From Enterobacter mori (GTDB taxonomy: Bacteria; Pseudomonadota; Gammaproteobacteria; Enterobacterales; Enterobacteriaceae): DNA of 64,000 nucleotides. The stretch's first letter is position 1. Each line of letters opens with the position of its first letter. This document shows, in pieces, positions 26,788 to 38,303 of the stretch. The translations under genes were made by a program, and so were the position numbers. The DNA lies in assembly GCF_025244905.1 (NCBI RefSeq), contig NZ_CP104285.1, positions 1,426,001 through 1,490,000 of the forward strand. Reading direction: 5' to 3'. The notes beneath the pieces are model-generated. The model ran no database searches and had not been told where the DNA came from. It saw nothing but the letters and a program-made list of their open reading frames with translations.

Positions 26788-28659
26788 GTGCCGCACAGTG
26801 AAGAGCTGGACAACCGGCAGGTGCTGGCTGTCCATCAGCTGAATATTGCGTTTCAGGAGGAGCGGCAGTTCATCCCCGCAGTACAGAATTTATCGCTTTC
26901 GCTGCATCGCGGCGAAACGCTGGCCATTGTCGGTGAGTCTGGTTCCGGTAAATCGGTTACCGCACTGGCATTGATGCGTCTGCTGGAGCAAACGGGCGGG
27001 CAGTTCAGCAGCGAGAAAATGCTTCTGCGCCGCCGTAACCGTCAGGTCATTGATTTGAATGAGCTAAGCGGTTCGCAGATGCAGGGCGTGCGTGGGGCGG
27101 ATATCGCCATGATTTTCCAGGAGCCGATGACCTCGCTGAACCCGGTTTTTCCGGTGGGCGAGCAGATTGCCGAGTCCATCCGCCTGCATCAGGGGTTAAG
27201 CGGCGATGAAGCGCTCCTCGAAGCGAAGCGGATGCTGGAGAGGGTGCGCATTCCTGAAGCGCAGGCCATTCTGGGGCGCTACCCGCATCAGCTTTCCGGG
27301 GGGATGCGCCAGCGCGTCATGATTGCGATGGCGCTCTCGTGCCGTCCGGCGGTGCTGATCGCCGACGAGCCGACAACGGCGCTGGACGTGACGATTCAGG
27401 CGCAGATCCTGCAGCTGATCAAAGTGCTGCAGCAGGAGATGGAGATGGGTGTGATTTTTATCACCCACGACATGGGCGTGGTGGCGGATATCGCCGATCG
27501 CGTACTGGTGATGCATCAGGGGCACGCCGTGGAGACGGGCACGGTTGAGCAAATTTTTCATGCGCCTGTTCATCCTTACACCAAAGCGCTGCTGGCGGCG
27601 GTGCCGCGCCTTGGAGCGATGAACGGCAGCGATTTACCGCGCCGCTTTCCGTTGATGGCTCAGGGCGAGGTGGGCGTGCAGACGGCCGAAACCGAGCAAG
27701 ATACGGTGGTGCCGGGCAGGCCCATTCTGGAAGTCCGCGATCTGGTGACGCGTTTTCCGCTGCGCAGCGGGGTGTTCAACCGCGTGAAGCGCGAAGTCCA
27801 TGCGGTGGAAAACGTCAGTTTTGATCTCTGGCCGGGCGAAACGCTGGCGTTGGTGGGAGAGTCGGGCTGCGGTAAATCCACCACCGGACGCGCGCTGCTC
27901 AGGCTGGTGGAGACCCAGGCCGGGACCATTACCTTTAACGGGGAACGTATCGACACCCTGCCAGACAGCAAGCTGCAGGCCGTGCGTCGGGATATTCAGT
28001 TTATTTTCCAGGATCCCTATGCCTCTCTCGATCCGCGTCATACGGTGGGGTATTCGATCATGGAGCCGCTGCGGGTGCATAACCTGCTCGACGGGGACGC
28101 GGCGCAGCGTCGCGTCGCCTGGCTGCTGGAGCGCGTCGGGCTGAAGCCTGAACATGCCTGGCGTTATCCCCATGAGTTTTCCGGCGGACAGCGGCAGCGC
28201 ATTTGCATTGCGCGGGCGCTGGCGCTGAATCCAAAAGTGGTGATTGCGGATGAGTCCGTTTCGGCACTGGATGTCTCTATCCGCGCGCAAATCATCAATT
28301 TATTGCTCGATTTACAGCGGGATATGGGCATTGCCTTCCTGTTTATCTCACATGATATGGCGGTGGTGGAGCGTATCAGCCACCGTGTTGCGGTGATGTA
28401 TATGGGGCAAATTGTTGAGATTGGCCCACGGCGGGCGGTATTTGAAAACCCGCAGCATCCCTACACCCGCAAGCTGATGGCCGCTGTGCCGGTTGCCGAT
28501 CCTGCGCATCACCACGCCCAGCGCGTGCTGCTGCAGGATGAAATGCCGAGCAATATTCGTAAACGGGGCGAAACCCTGGAGCGCGTCACGCTTCGGGAAG
28601 TTGGCCCCGGTCATTTTGTCGCACCACCGCGTCAGGACAATGCATTCTCGCGGTTATAA
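26788..28659 (+). CDS. gsiA: Glutathione ABC importer, double ATPase GsiA
   Basis: 623 residues with two ABC domains of the oligopeptide type: Walker A GESGSGKS and GESGCGKST, signatures LSGGMRQR and FSGGQRQR, Walker [13 protein letters not shown] and [12 protein letters not shown]. The start is a GTG at 26788 with GGGGG upstream. It powers uptake of glutathione through GsiC/GsiD. Confidence 0.95.
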   Translation: MPHSEELDNRQVLAVHQLNIAFQEERQFIPAVQNLSLSLHRGETLAIVGESGSGKSVTALALMRLLEQTGGQFSSEKMLLRRRNRQVIDLNELSGSQMQGVRGADIAMIFQEPMTSLNPVFPVGEQIAESIRLHQGLSGDEALLEAKRMLERVRIPEAQAILGRYPHQLSGGMRQRVMIAMALSCRPAVLIADEPTTALDVTIQAQILQLIKVLQQEMEMGVIFITHDMGVVADIADRVLVMHQGHAVETGTVEQIFHAPVHPYTKALLAAVPRLGAMNGSDLPRRFPLMAQGEVGVQTAETEQDTVVPGRPILEVRDLVTRFPLRSGVFNRVKREVHAVENVSFDLWPGETLALVGESGCGKSTTGRALLRLVETQAGTITFNGERIDTLPDSKLQAVRRDIQFIFQDPYASLDPRHTVGYSIMEPLRVHNLLDGDAAQRRVAWLLERVGLKPEHAWRYPHEFSGGQRQRICIARALALNPKVVIADESVSALDVSIRAQIINLLLDLQRDMGIAFLFISHDMAVVERISHRVAVMYMGQIVEIGPRRAVFENPQHPYTRKLMAAVPVADPAHHHAQRVLLQDEMPSNIRKRGETLERVTLREVGPGHFVAPPRQDNAFSRL

Positions 28660-28682
28660 CGTACACCAGGCAGGAGAACACA

Positions 28683-30221
28683 ATGGTTAAATTTGTTGCT
28701 CGGACATGGCTGTTAGCCGCGAGCGTGACGGCGGCGCTGGCCGTCGCCCCCGCGTTCGCTGCCAAAGACGTGGTCGTGGCGGTCGGCTCTAATTTTACGA
28801 CGCTCGATCCGTATGATGCTAACGACACGCTGTCGCAGGCGGTGGCGAAATCGTTCTATCAGGGGCTGTTTGGCCTGGATAAAGAGATGAAGCTCAAAAA
28901 CGTGCTGGCGGAGAGCTATACCGTTTCGGACGACGGGCTGGTGTATACCATCAAGCTGCGTTCTGGGGTGAAGTTCCAGGACGGCACGGATTTCAACGCG
29001 GAGGCGGTAAAGGTGAACCTCGACCGCGCCAGCAACCCGGAAAATAGCCTCAAGCGCTACAACCTGTATAAAAACATCGCCAGTACCGAGGCGGTCGACC
29101 CAGCAACCGTGAAGATCACCCTTAAAGAGCCGTTCTCCGCATTTATCAATATTCTTGCGCATCCGGCGACGGCAATGATTTCGCCTGCGGCGCTGAAGAA
29201 ATACGGCAAAGAGATCGGCTTCCACCCGGTCGGCACCGGCCCGTATGAACTGCTTACCTGGAATCAGACTGATTTTGTGAAGGTGAAGAAATTCGCCGGA
29301 TACTGGCAGCAGGGCTTGCCGAAGCTCGACACCATAACCTGGCGCCCGGTGGCGGATAACAACACCCGCGCGGCGATGCTGCAAACCGGCGAGGCGCAGT
29401 TTGCCTTCCCGATCCCGTACGAGCAGGCAGCGCTGCTGGCTAAAAACAGCAAGCTGGAGCTGGTTGCCAGCCCGTCAATCATGCAGCGCTACATCAGCAT
29501 GAACGTCACGCAAAAACCGTTCGATAACCCGAAGGTGCGTGAAGCCATCAACTACGCCATTAACCGTCAGGCGCTGGTGAAAGTGGCCTTTGCGGGCTAT
29601 GCCACCCCGGCGACCGGCGTGCTGCCGCCGGCTATCGCCTATGCGCAAAGCTACCAGCCCTGGCCTTACGATCCGGCCAAAGCGCGCGAGCTGCTGAAAG
29701 AGGCGGGCTTCCCGAACGGCTTCAGCACCACGCTGTGGTCGTCGCATAACCACAGTACCGCTCAGAAGGTGCTGCAGTTTACCCAGCAGCAGCTGGCGCA
29801 GGTCGGCATCAAAGCGCAGGTGACCGCGATGGATGCCGGACAGCGTGCGGCAGAAGTGGAGGGCAAAGGGCAGAAAGAGAGCGGCGTGCGGATGTTCTAC
29901 ACCGGCTGGACCGCCTCTACCGGTGAAGCCGACTGGGCGCTGTCACCGCTGTTTGCCTCACAGAACTGGCCGCCAACGCTGTTCAATACCGCGTTCTACA
30001 GCAACCCGCAGGTGGATAAAGACCTGTCTGACGCGCTGAAAACCACCAAACCGGAGGAGAAAGCGCGGCTGTATAAAGATGCTCAGGATATCATCTGGAA
30101 AGAGTCGCCGTGGGTGCCGCTGGTGGTAGAAAAACTGGTCTCCGCCCATAACAAAGCGCTGACCGGGTTCTATATTATGCCGGATACGGGCTTTAGCTTT
30201 GACGACGCGGATTTAAAATAA
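28683..30221 (+). CDS. gsiB: Glutathione-binding periplasmic protein GsiB
   Basis: 512 residues. Signal peptide to about residue 26 (APAFA), then the SBP family 5 fold of peptide-binding proteins ([33 protein letters not shown]). Captures glutathione in the periplasm for GsiACD. GGAG precedes the ATG. Confidence 0.95.
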   Translation: MVKFVARTWLLAASVTAALAVAPAFAAKDVVVAVGSNFTTLDPYDANDTLSQAVAKSFYQGLFGLDKEMKLKNVLAESYTVSDDGLVYTIKLRSGVKFQDGTDFNAEAVKVNLDRASNPENSLKRYNLYKNIASTEAVDPATVKITLKEPFSAFINILAHPATAMISPAALKKYGKEIGFHPVGTGPYELLTWNQTDFVKVKKFAGYWQQGLPKLDTITWRPVADNNTRAAMLQTGEAQFAFPIPYEQAALLAKNSKLELVASPSIMQRYISMNVTQKPFDNPKVREAINYAINRQALVKVAFAGYATPATGVLPPAIAYAQSYQPWPYDPAKARELLKEAGFPNGFSTTLWSSHNHSTAQKVLQFTQQQLAQVGIKAQVTAMDAGQRAAEVEGKGQKESGVRMFYTGWTASTGEADWALSPLFASQNWPPTLFNTAFYSNPQVDKDLSDALKTTKPEEKARLYKDAQDIIWKESPWVPLVVEKLVSAHNKALTGFYIMPDTGFSFDDADLK

Positions 30222-30226
30222 CACTC

Positions 30227-31147
30227 ATGCTGAATTATGTTTGTAAACGCCTGCTGGGGCTTATCCCGACGCTGCTGATTGTGGCGGTGCTGGTGTTTTT
30301 GTTTGTCCATATGCTGCCGGGGGATCCGGCGCGTCTGGTTGCCGGGCCTGAAGCGGATGCGACCGTTATTGAACTGGTGCGCAAGCAGCTGGGTCTCGAC
30401 AGGCCGCTCTATATGCAGTTTCTGCACTATATGGGCAACGTGCTGCAGGGCGATTTTGGCACCTCAATGGTGTCGCGTCGCCCGGTGTCGGAAGAGATTG
30501 CCAGCCGCTTTATGCCGACCTTTTGGTTAACCCTTGCCAGCATGGGCTGGGCGGTGGTGTTTGGTCTCGGTGCGGGGATTGTCGCCGCCGTCTGGCGCAA
30601 CCGCTGGCCGGATAAACTGGGTATGGCGCTGGCCGTGACCGGTATCTCCTTCCCGGCATTCGCCCTCGGGATGCTGCTGATGCAGATCTTCTCCGTCGAG
30701 CTGGGCTGGCTGCCGACCGTGGGCGCGGATACCTGGAAGCACTATATTCTCCCATCGATGACCCTTGGCGCAGCCGTGGCGGCGGTGATGGCGCGCTTTA
30801 CCCGCGCCTCGTTTGTTGACGTGCTGAGCGAAGACTACATCCGCACCGCGCGGGCGAAAGGAGTCAGCGAGAAGTGGGTCATTCTCAAGCACGGTTTTCG
30901 CAACGCGATGATCCCGGTGGTAACCATGATGGGGCTGCAGTTTGGCTTCCTGCTGGGCGGCTCTATTGTGGTGGAGAAGGTCTTCAACTGGCCTGGGCTG
31001 GGGCGTCTGCTGGTCGATTCGGTCGACATGCGCGATTATCCGGTTATTCAGGCTGAAGTCCTGCTTTTCTCGCTGGAGTTTATTCTTATCAACTTAGTGG
31101 TGGACGTGCTTTACGCCGCCATTAACCCGGCCATCAGGTACAAGTAA
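30227..31147 (+). CDS. gsiC: Glutathione ABC importer permease GsiC
   Basis: 306 residues, six membrane segments, peptide-permease type with the EAA loop ([21 protein letters not shown]). It pairs with GsiD in the inner membrane. Five bases separate it from gsiB, and one base from gsiD. Confidence 0.95.
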   Translation: MLNYVCKRLLGLIPTLLIVAVLVFLFVHMLPGDPARLVAGPEADATVIELVRKQLGLDRPLYMQFLHYMGNVLQGDFGTSMVSRRPVSEEIASRFMPTFWLTLASMGWAVVFGLGAGIVAAVWRNRWPDKLGMALAVTGISFPAFALGMLLMQIFSVELGWLPTVGADTWKHYILPSMTLGAAVAAVMARFTRASFVDVLSEDYIRTARAKGVSEKWVILKHGFRNAMIPVVTMMGLQFGFLLGGSIVVEKVFNWPGLGRLLVDSVDMRDYPVIQAEVLLFSLEFILINLVVDVLYAAINPAIRYK

Positions 31148-31148
31148 G

Positions 31149-32060
31149 ATGCGATTGTTGAACTGGCGTCGTCAGGCCGTATTAAACGCTATGCCGGGGC
31201 TAAAGCCGGAGCACATCCGCACGCCGTGGTCTGAATTCTGGCGGCGTTTTCGCCGTCAGCCTGTCGCGATGACGGCGGGGCTGTTTGTTTTGCTGCTGAT
31301 TGTGGTGGCGATCGTTGCGCCGTGGGTCGCGCCGTTTGATGCGGAAAACTATTTTGACTATGACCGCCTGAACGACGGGCCGTCGATGATGCACTGGTTC
31401 GGCGTGGATTCGCTCGGGCGGGATATCTTCAGCCGCGTGCTGGTGGGAGCGCAGATCTCACTTGCTGCCGGGGTCTTTGCGGTATTAATCGGCGCGGCAA
31501 TCGGCACGGTGCTGGGTCTCGTCGCCGGGTATTACGAAGGCTGGTGGGACCGCATCATCATGCGCATCTGCGACGTGCTGTTTGCCTTTCCCGGCATTCT
31601 GCTGGCGATTGCCGTGGTGGCGATCATGGGCAGCGGCATGGCGAACGTCATTATTGCGGTCGCGGTCTTTTCGATTCCGGCCTTTGCCCGTCTGGTGCGC
31701 GGCAATACGCTGGTGCTGAAACAGCAGACCTTTATTGAATCCGCCCGCAGTATGGGGGCCAGCGATGCCACGATCTTGTTCAGCCATATTCTGCCGGGTA
31801 CGGTGTCGTCCATCGTGGTCTATTTCACCATGCGTATCGGCGTGTCGATTATCTCGGCGGCCAGCCTGTCGTTTCTGGGGTTAGGGGCTCAGCCTCCAAC
31901 GCCGGAGTGGGGTGCGATGCTGAACGAAGCGAGGGCAGATATGGTGATTGCGCCGCACGTGGCGATCTTCCCGAGCCTGGCGATTTTCCTGACCGTGCTG
32001 GCGTTTAATCTGCTGGGTGACGGGCTGCGCGACGCGCTGGATCCGAGGATAAAGGGGTAG
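31149..32060 (+). CDS. gsiD: Glutathione ABC importer permease GsiD
   Basis: 303 residues with the longer N-terminus typical of DppC/GsiD-like permeases, six membrane segments and the EAA loop ([22 protein letters not shown]). Last gene of the operon; paired family A repeats follow. In E. coli yliE and yliF come next, but they are absent here and rimO follows directly. Confidence 0.95.
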   Translation: MRLLNWRRQAVLNAMPGLKPEHIRTPWSEFWRRFRRQPVAMTAGLFVLLLIVVAIVAPWVAPFDAENYFDYDRLNDGPSMMHWFGVDSLGRDIFSRVLVGAQISLAAGVFAVLIGAAIGTVLGLVAGYYEGWWDRIIMRICDVLFAFPGILLAIAVVAIMGSGMANVIIAVAVFSIPAFARLVRGNTLVLKQQTFIESARSMGASDATILFSHILPGTVSSIVVYFTMRIGVSIISAASLSFLGLGAQPPTPEWGAMLNEARADMVIAPHVAIFPSLAIFLTVLAFNLLGDGLRDALDPRIKG

Positions 32061-32078
32061 GTTTTTGCGGGCTCCGCA

Positions 32079-32176
32079 CCCCTCACCCCGGCCCTCTCCC
32101 CAAAGGGGCGAGGGTGAAAAACCGCACCGAGCAGTCCCCTCTCCCCTGTGGGGAGAGGGTTAGGGTGAGGGGGGGA
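32079..32176. repeat. Two facing family A hairpin repeats
   Basis: CCCCTCACCCCGGCCCTCTC... (32079-32116) and CCCCTCTCCCCTGTGGGGAG... (32135-32176) face each other between the convergent ends of gsiD and rimO. They could fold into one long hairpin or two short ones. Confidence 0.8.
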
Positions 32177-32184
32177 GAAGTTAA

Positions 32185-33510
32185 TTAAACCCGGCTACCC
32201 CACAGGTCATACTCATCCGCGTTTTCAACCTTCACGCGAATAATATCACCCGGCTTAACCCTGGTTTCGCCGTTCAGGTACACCGCGCCGTCGATTTCAG
32301 GGGCATCCGCCATGCTGCGGCCAATCGCGCCTTCTTCGTCCACTTCATCGATGATGACCAGAATTTCGCGGCCCACTTTCTCCTGCAGGCGCTCAGCAGA
32401 GATCTGCTGCTGCAGCTGCATGAAGCGGTTCCAGCGCTCTTCTTTTACCTCTTCCGGCACCTGATCCGCCAGTTCGTTGGCGGTTGCGCCTTCTACCGGG
32501 CTGTACTTGAAGCAGCCAACGCGGTCCAGACGGGCTTCTTTCAGGAAGTCGAGCAGCATCTGGAAATCTTCTTCGGTTTCACCCGGGAAGCCGACGATAA
32601 ACGTGGAGCGCAGGGTCAGGTCAGGGCAGATTTCACGCCACTGCTTGATGCGCGCCAGCTGACGGTCAACCGAGCCAGGGCGCTTCATCAGCTTCAGAAT
32701 ACGCGGGCTGGCGTGCTGCAGCGGGATATCCAGGTACGGCAGAATTTTGCCTTCCGCCATCAGCGGGATCACGTCGTCAACGTGCGGGTACGGGTAGACG
32801 TAGTGCAGACGCGTCCAGATACCGAGTTTAGACAGCTGCTCGCACAGGCCCACCATGCTGGTTTTTACCGGCTCACCGTTGTGGAAACCGGAACGGTGCT
32901 TAACGTCCACGCCGTAGGCTGAGGTGTCCTGGGAGATGACCAGCAGCTCCTTCACGCCCGCGTCAGCCAGACGTTTGGCTTCCGCCAGCACTTCGCCAAT
33001 CGGACGGCTCACCAGATCGCCACGCATGGACGGTATGATGCAGAAGGTGCAGCGATGATTACAGCCTTCGGAAATTTTCAGGTACGCGTAGTGGCGCGGC
33101 GTCAGCTTCACGCCCTGTTCCGGCACCAGGCTCAGGAACGGGTTGTGCTTTGGTTTTGGCACGTAGTGATGAACATGTTCCAGCACCTGCTCGTAGCTGT
33201 GCGGGCCGGTGATCTCCAGCACCTTCGGATGCACTTCGCGGATCTGATCCACTTTCGCGCCCAGGCAGCCGGTGACAATCACTTTGCCGTTTTCGGTCAG
33301 GGCTTCACCGATGGCTTCCAGGGACTCCTGAACCGCACTGTCGATAAAACCGCAGGTGTTGACGATCACCATGTCGGCATTGTCGTAGCTTGGCACCACG
33401 TCATAGCCTTCGGTACGAAGTTCGGTCAGGATGCGTTCGGAATCCACCAGGTTTTTCGGGCAGCCGAGGGAGACGAAGCCGATTTTCGGCTGGTGCGTAA
33501 CATTGCTCAT
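32185..33510 (-). CDS. rimO: Ribosomal protein S12 methylthiotransferase RimO
   Basis: 441 residues, radical-SAM methylthiotransferase that modifies Asp89 of ribosomal protein S12. N-terminal UPF0004 domain with Cys in [18 protein letters not shown] and VTGCLG; radical-SAM motif [15 protein letters not shown]-terminal TRAM domain. Same identity and position as in E. coli, apart from missing yliEF. Confidence 0.96.
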   Translation of the reverse strand: MSNVTHQPKIGFVSLGCPKNLVDSERILTELRTEGYDVVPSYDNADMVIVNTCGFIDSAVQESLEAIGEALTENGKVIVTGCLGAKVDQIREVHPKVLEITGPHSYEQVLEHVHHYVPKPKHNPFLSLVPEQGVKLTPRHYAYLKISEGCNHRCTFCIIPSMRGDLVSRPIGEVLAEAKRLADAGVKELLVISQDTSAYGVDVKHRSGFHNGEPVKTSMVGLCEQLSKLGIWTRLHYVYPYPHVDDVIPLMAEGKILPYLDIPLQHASPRILKLMKRPGSVDRQLARIKQWREICPDLTLRSTFIVGFPGETEEDFQMLLDFLKEARLDRVGCFKYSPVEGATANELADQVPEEVKEERWNRFMQLQQQISAERLQEKVGREILVIIDEVDEEGAIGRSMADAPEIDGAVYLNGETRVKPGDIIRVKVENADEYDLWGSRV

Positions 33511-33726
33511 AGGTTAAAAATTCATCAATTATGGAGTTATCAGGGCGGGATTTTACAGCGTATCGCGGGGGATTTATACACTCTTTATAGGGTGGATGCA
33601 GCGAGGAGAGGTTGTAACATTGTAAAGAATGTTAATCAGTTAAGAATTATTGATCTCAGGCATTAAACTGTACAAAAAATGAACTTATTCTGAATGTGCA
33701 ACATGACTGACAGAGGAGGAAATAGC

Positions 33727-34110
33727 ATGTCCGTTGACAGACTGAAACGCGATCTGCTTAACAAGCTGATCAACGCCCGAATCGACCTGGCCGCCTATCT
33801 GCAGCTCAGGAAGGCAAAAGGCTATATGTCAGTCAGCGAAAGCGAACATCTGCGTGATAATCTGTTTGAACTTTGCAATTTCATGCGTGAAAAAGCACCG
33901 ACCCTGAAAGCGGAATACGACGAAAGCGAGCTAATGGCGCTGCGCCGCGCCGCTGAGGTGCTCTCCATTGCAGGGGTATGTTTGATGAACGGACGCCACG
34001 ACTGCCCGAATTTTATCGCTGTTAACGCGGAGAAGCTTGAAAACTGCCTGACAACGCTCTCTCTTTGCATCATGTGTCTGAACGAGCATGCGAAGCTTGC
34101 CCAGCACTGA
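33727..34110 (+). CDS. bssR: Biofilm regulator BssR
   Basis: 127 residues from the ATG at 33727, with a strong GAGGAGG site upstream; an in-frame ATG at 33694 is unlikely. Matches E. coli BssR (YliH), a small cytoplasmic protein linked to biofilm formation through signal secretion. No domain of known activity is visible. The 215 bp upstream are AT-rich and hold the repeat AACATT-N6-AATGTT. Confidence 0.92.
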   Translation: MSVDRLKRDLLNKLINARIDLAAYLQLRKAKGYMSVSESEHLRDNLFELCNFMREKAPTLKAEYDESELMALRRAAEVLSIAGVCLMNGRHDCPNFIAVNAEKLENCLTTLSLCIMCLNEHAKLAQH

Positions 34111-34114
34111 GCCC

Positions 34115-34140
34115 GGGGGAGGCAACTCCCCCTTCTGATT
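34115..34140 (+). terminator. Probable terminator of bssR
   Basis: Stem GGGGGAG (34115-34121) / CTCCCCC (34126-34132) with loop GCAA, followed by a weak T-rich tract. Confidence 0.55.
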
Positions 34141-34216
34141 AAGCTTTTGTAAAAGTGGTAACGCGCCCGAACGTTGTGGCTAATCTTTATGCCATATGCC
34201 GATAAAGGAGCGCGTT

Positions 34217-35335
34217 ATGCATCGATCCTCGCTGATTTTACTGCCTGCGTTATTTTTCCCTTTTTCTCTTCTCGCTGCACCTGACGCAGTAAAGGTCGAG
34301 GTGTTGCAAAACCGACTCGATCACCCCTGGTCACTGGCCTTTTTGCCGGACGATAAAGGTGTGCTCATCACGCTCAGAGGCGGCCAGCTGAAACGCTGGC
34401 AGGCCGGGAAAGGGTTGTCCGACCCGATTATTGGCGTGCCCAAGGTGTGGGCAAACGGCCAGGGCGGTTTGCTGGACGTGGTGCTGGCACCTGATTTTGA
34501 ACAATCGCGACGCATCTGGCTGAGCTATGCCGAAGTGGGTAATGACGGGAAAGCGGGAACGGCGGTGGGCTACGGTCGGCTGAGCGACGATCTGTCGCGC
34601 ATTGAAGCTTTCCAGGTGGTGTTCCGCCAGATGCCGAAACTCTCCACCGGGAACCATTTTGGCGGTCGGCTGGTGTTCGACGGCAAAGGCTATCTCTTTA
34701 TTGGTCTGGGTGAAAACAACCAGCGCCCGACGGCGCAGGATCTGGACAAGCTTCAGGGCAAAGTGGTGCGCCTGACGGAAGACGGGAAGGTGCCGCCGGA
34801 TAACCCGTTTGTGAATACCTCCGGCGCGCGGCCTGAAATCTGGTCCTACGGCATTCGTAACCCGCAGGGGATGGCTATGAACCCGTGGAGCGACACGCTG
34901 TGGCTTAACGAGCACGGCCCGCGCGGCGGGGATGAAATCAACATCCCGGAAAAAGGGAAGAATTACGGTTGGCCGCTGGCGACTCACGGCATTAACTACA
35001 GCGGCCTGAAAATTCCGGAAGCCAAAGGCGAGCACGCGGAGGGAACGGAAAAACCGCTGTTTGTCTGGAAGGTTTCCCCTGCGGTGAGCGGCATGGCGTT
35101 TTACAACAGCGACGTCTTCCCGCAGTGGAAAAACAAACTGTTTATCGGTGCGCTGAAGGAGAAAGACGTCATCGTGCTGAGCATCGACGGCAATAAGGTA
35201 ACGGAAGACGGGCGCATTCTGGGTGATAGAGATCGACGTATTCGCGATGTGCGGGTGGGGCCGGACGGCTATTTATATGTCCTGACCGACGAGACGGACG
35301 GGCAGCTGTTGAAAGTCAGCCCGTCCGGCACGTAA
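34217..35335 (+). CDS. yliI: PQQ-dependent aldose sugar dehydrogenase YliI
   Basis: 372 residues from the ATG at 34217 with AGGAG 7 bases upstream. Signal peptide ending SLLAAP, then a six-bladed propeller of the soluble glucose dehydrogenase family (LDHPWSLAFLPD, NHFGGRLVFDGKGYLF, SYGIRNPQGMAMNP, NEHGPRGGDEIN). Periplasmic oxidation of aldoses with PQQ. It ends exactly where gstB ends on the other strand. Confidence 0.94.
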   Translation: MHRSSLILLPALFFPFSLLAAPDAVKVEVLQNRLDHPWSLAFLPDDKGVLITLRGGQLKRWQAGKGLSDPIIGVPKVWANGQGGLLDVVLAPDFEQSRRIWLSYAEVGNDGKAGTAVGYGRLSDDLSRIEAFQVVFRQMPKLSTGNHFGGRLVFDGKGYLFIGLGENNQRPTAQDLDKLQGKVVRLTEDGKVPPDNPFVNTSGARPEIWSYGIRNPQGMAMNPWSDTLWLNEHGPRGGDEINIPEKGKNYGWPLATHGINYSGLKIPEAKGEHAEGTEKPLFVWKVSPAVSGMAFYNSDVFPQWKNKLFIGALKEKDVIVLSIDGNKVTEDGRILGDRDRRIRDVRVGPDGYLYVLTDETDGQLLKVSPSGT

Positions 35336-35962
35336 TCAGGTAACCGGGATCATCACCGAGTTACGGTACGCCGGGCGTTCGCTGAGCTGCTGAAGCCAGC
35401 GGTCGAGATGAGGGCGCGGCGTCCATTTCAGACCCATATTGGTCAGATTCCAGACGAATGGCGCAACCGCAATATCGCCCACGCCGAACGCGTCGCCTGA
35501 GAACCATGTGTGCTTCGCCAGCTCGTCATCCATCATCGCAAACAGATTTTCGCAGGCGTCCTGGGCGGCATGAATAGCGGGGTAGTCACGTTCAGGTTCA
35601 GGCGTGCGGATGAGCCCCATCAGGATCACGCGGTGGGTGGGAGAGAGCGTCTGGTTTGCCCAGTCCATCCACTTCTCACCCTGAGCACGCTGGGCCGGGC
35701 TCTCTACCCACAGACGGCCCTGACCGTACTGCGCGGCAAGGTAACGGACAATGGTGTTGGACTCCCACAGCGTGGCATCGGTCTCATCGTCGCGCAGCAG
35801 CGGCACCAGCCCGTTCGGGTTCATCGCCAGATAGTCGGCCTCTTTGTTCACGCCGAACGACATGCCAGCCATGATTTGATTAAAGGGTAAATCCAGTTCC
35901 TCCAGCGTCCAGAGCACTTTCTTCACGTTGGTTGAGTTGTTCCTGCCCCACAGCGTAATCAT
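35336..35962 (-). CDS. gstB: Glutathione S-transferase GstB
   Basis: 208 residues from the ATG at 35962 (family start [18 protein letters not shown]). Thioredoxin-like N-terminal domain with NPNGLVPLL and [10 protein letters not shown], then the helical GST domain. E. coli GstB detoxifies electrophiles such as bromoacetate. Convergent with yliI with no bases between the stops. Confidence 0.94.
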   Translation of the reverse strand: MITLWGRNNSTNVKKVLWTLEELDLPFNQIMAGMSFGVNKEADYLAMNPNGLVPLLRDDETDATLWESNTIVRYLAAQYGQGRLWVESPAQRAQGEKWMDWANQTLSPTHRVILMGLIRTPEPERDYPAIHAAQDACENLFAMMDDELAKHTWFSGDAFGVGDIAVAPFVWNLTNMGLKWTPRPHLDRWLQQLSERPAYRNSVMIPVT

Positions 35963-36204
35963 ATTTACTCCCGATGAGATGTGAATCCGAGTCAGCTTTT
36001 CGCCATGGTGAGATAAACCTAACAATTACGCAACAGAAGACAAAAAAATCGCCTGAATCAAAGCGTAAATGAATGTTATTGCATAAACTTTAATAACTTT
36101 ACCCTGGTTGGGTTTCTTTAACCGTTTTAGTGCGCTATTACTCATCGCTTCTTGCGACACGGTGATGTGACGTAATTTTTTGAATGGACACTCGGGTGGC
36201 ATTT

Positions 36205-37410
36205 ATGACGCGAAAAATGACTTCTCTGCGCAGCCTGGCGGCAGGCTCTGCACTCCTCTTCCTTTTTGCCCCAACGCTCTACGCGGCGGAACAGGCGGCG
36301 CCCGAAGCGCCACCGGTGGATGCCCGCGCCTGGATCTTAATGGACTACGCCAGCGGTAAAGTGCTGGCGGAAGGGAATGCCGACGAAAAACTCGATCCGG
36401 CCAGCCTGACTAAAATCATGACCAGCTACGTGGTGGGTCAGGCGCTGAAAGCAGGCAAAATTAAGCTTGATGATATGGTCACCGTCGGGAAAGACGCCTG
36501 GGCGACCGGTAACCCGGCGCTGCGGGGCTCGTCGGTCATGTTCCTGAAGCCCGGGGATCAGGTCTCCGTTTCCGATCTGAATAAAGGGGTGATCATTCAG
36601 TCGGGAAATGATGCATGTATCGCGCTGGCCGATTACGTTGCGGGCAGCCAGGATTCGTTTATTGGTTTGATGAATGGCTATGCGCAAAAACTGGGCCTGA
36701 CCAACACCACGTTTAAAACGGTACACGGTCTCGATGCGCCGGGACAGTTCAGCACCGCGCGTGACATGGCGCTGCTGGGGAAAGCGTTGATCCACGACGT
36801 ACCGGACGAATACGCGATCCATAAAGAGAAAGAGTTTACCTTCAATAAAATCCGTCAGCAGAACCGCAACCGTCTGTTGTGGAGCAGCAACGTCAACGTG
36901 GACGGGATGAAGACCGGCACTACGGCGGGCGCGGGATACAATCTGGTTGCTTCCGCTACCCAGGGCGATATGCGCCTGGTGTCGGTGGTGCTGGGCACCA
37001 AAACCGACCGTATCCGTTTTAACGAATCAGAAAAACTGTTGACCTGGGGCTTCCGCTTCTTTGAAACCGTGACGCCGATTAAGCCGGATGCCACGTTCGT
37101 CAGCCAGCGCGTCTGGTTTGGCGATAAGAGCGAGGTGAATCTGGGCGCTGGTGAGGCCGGTTCAGTGACCATTCCGCGCGGTCAGCTGAAAAACCTGAAA
37201 GCCAGCTTCACCCTGACCGACCCGCAGCTCACGGCTCCGCTGAAAAAAGGCCAGGTCGTCGGGACGATTGATTTCCAGCTTAACGGCAAGTCGATTGAAC
37301 AGCGTCCGCTGATTGTGATGGAAGCGGTAGAAGAGGGCGGATTCTTCAGCCGGATGTGGGATTTCGTACTGATGAAATTCCACGGGTGGTTTGGCAGCTG
37401 GTTTAGCTAA
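36205..37410 (+). CDS. dacC: D-alanyl-D-alanine carboxypeptidase DacC (PBP6a)
   Basis: 401 residues from the ATG at 36205. Signal peptide ending YAAE, active-site SLTKIM (SxxK), SGND and KTG motifs, a C-terminal beta domain and an amphipathic C-terminal helix ([18 protein letters not shown]) that holds it on the outer face of the inner membrane. Trims the terminal D-Ala from peptidoglycan stem peptides. Confidence 0.95.
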   Translation: MTRKMTSLRSLAAGSALLFLFAPTLYAAEQAAPEAPPVDARAWILMDYASGKVLAEGNADEKLDPASLTKIMTSYVVGQALKAGKIKLDDMVTVGKDAWATGNPALRGSSVMFLKPGDQVSVSDLNKGVIIQSGNDACIALADYVAGSQDSFIGLMNGYAQKLGLTNTTFKTVHGLDAPGQFSTARDMALLGKALIHDVPDEYAIHKEKEFTFNKIRQQNRNRLLWSSNVNVDGMKTGTTAGAGYNLVASATQGDMRLVSVVLGTKTDRIRFNESEKLLTWGFRFFETVTPIKPDATFVSQRVWFGDKSEVNLGAGEAGSVTIPRGQLKNLKASFTLTDPQLTAPLKKGQVVGTIDFQLNGKSIEQRPLIVMEAVEEGGFFSRMWDFVLMKFHGWFGSWFS

Positions 37411-37424
37411 ACCTTGTGGATTTT

Positions 37425-37476
37425 CTCCCTCTCCCTGTGGGAGAGGGCCGGGGTGTGGGCATCAGGCCGCACCCCG
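37425..37476. repeat. Family A hairpin repeat
   Basis: CTCCCTCTCCCTGTGGGAGAGG followed by GCCGGGGTGTGGGCATCAGG. Fills the space between the convergent dacC and deoR stops. Confidence 0.8.
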
Positions 37477-37477
37477 T

Positions 37478-38236
37478 TTAATACATCAACTTCACCTGCT
37501 GCGCCTTCGCGTGGGCCACGATCTCGTCATCCGGGCGGCAATCGCTCACAATAGCGTCAAATTGCGCCAGCTCGCCCATTCTTGCCGGACGCACCTTGCC
37601 AAACTTGCTGTGGTCCACCACCAGCACATGATACTGCGCGGCATTTAACGCCCAGTGCTTCACGGGTAACTCTTCCAGGTTAAAGCAGGTCGCGCCCTGA
37701 TGCACGTTCACCCCTGCTGCAGAATAAAACGCGATATCCGGGCATAAATTACTCAGCGTGTCATGAAGATTCAGCGGCTTGAAAATGGCGTTACTGGCGT
37801 GGAACTCACCGCCGCAAAGGATCACCCGGCATTCGGGTTTCTCCTGCAGCGCCAGAAAGGTGTTCAGTGAGTAGCACACGGCGGTAAACGGGAGGCTGCT
37901 TTCGATGGCTTCGATGATCCAGGGTGTGGTAGTGCCGCAGTCAAAAAACAGGGTTTGATGCGGCTGCACCAGAGAGGCTGCGAGCCGTGCCGCTTTGCGC
38001 TTTTCTTCCACCAGACGCGTTTTTTGATCGCTGATCAGGTAGTGGCTGGCGCTACGCGGCTCGAGGACGATGTATCCGCCCAGCAGCACAACGGGGGCGC
38101 TGTCGCTGTTAAGATCCCGACGAATGGTCATCTCAGAGACGCCGAGCAGCGTGGCGGCTTCCTTGAGGTGCAGTTTATCACTGCGCTTCAGCGCCTGGAG
38201 CAGCTGAGCAATGCGGTCATCGCGTCGTGTTTCCAT
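37478..38236 (-). CDS. deoR: Deoxyribonucleoside regulator DeoR
   Basis: 252 residues. N-terminal DeoR helix-turn-helix (LKEAATLLGVSEMTIRRDLN) and a C-terminal sugar-phosphate-binding domain (FFDCGTTTPWIIEAI). Represses deoxyribonucleoside catabolism genes and is released by deoxyribose 5-phosphate. Neighbours dacC and ybjG are as in E. coli. Confidence 0.95.
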   Translation of the reverse strand: METRRDDRIAQLLQALKRSDKLHLKEAATLLGVSEMTIRRDLNSDSAPVVLLGGYIVLEPRSASHYLISDQKTRLVEEKRKAARLAASLVQPHQTLFFDCGTTTPWIIEAIESSLPFTAVCYSLNTFLALQEKPECRVILCGGEFHASNAIFKPLNLHDTLSNLCPDIAFYSAAGVNVHQGATCFNLEELPVKHWALNAAQYHVLVVDHSKFGKVRPARMGELAQFDAIVSDCRPDDEIVAHAKAQQVKLMY

Positions 38237-38245
38237 AGATCCTCA

Positions 38246-38280
38246 GGATGAAAAAGTGAACCCCCGCAGGGCGGGGGTTC
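38246..38280 (-). terminator. Intrinsic terminator after ybjG
   Basis: Perfect 10-bp stem GAACCCCCGC/GCGGGGGTTC (38258-38280, loop AGG) followed on the minus strand by CACTTTTTC. It separates the PAP2-ybjG operon from deoR. Confidence 0.85.
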
Positions 38281-38303
38281 AAGTGTAACCTGCCGGACCG
38301 GGA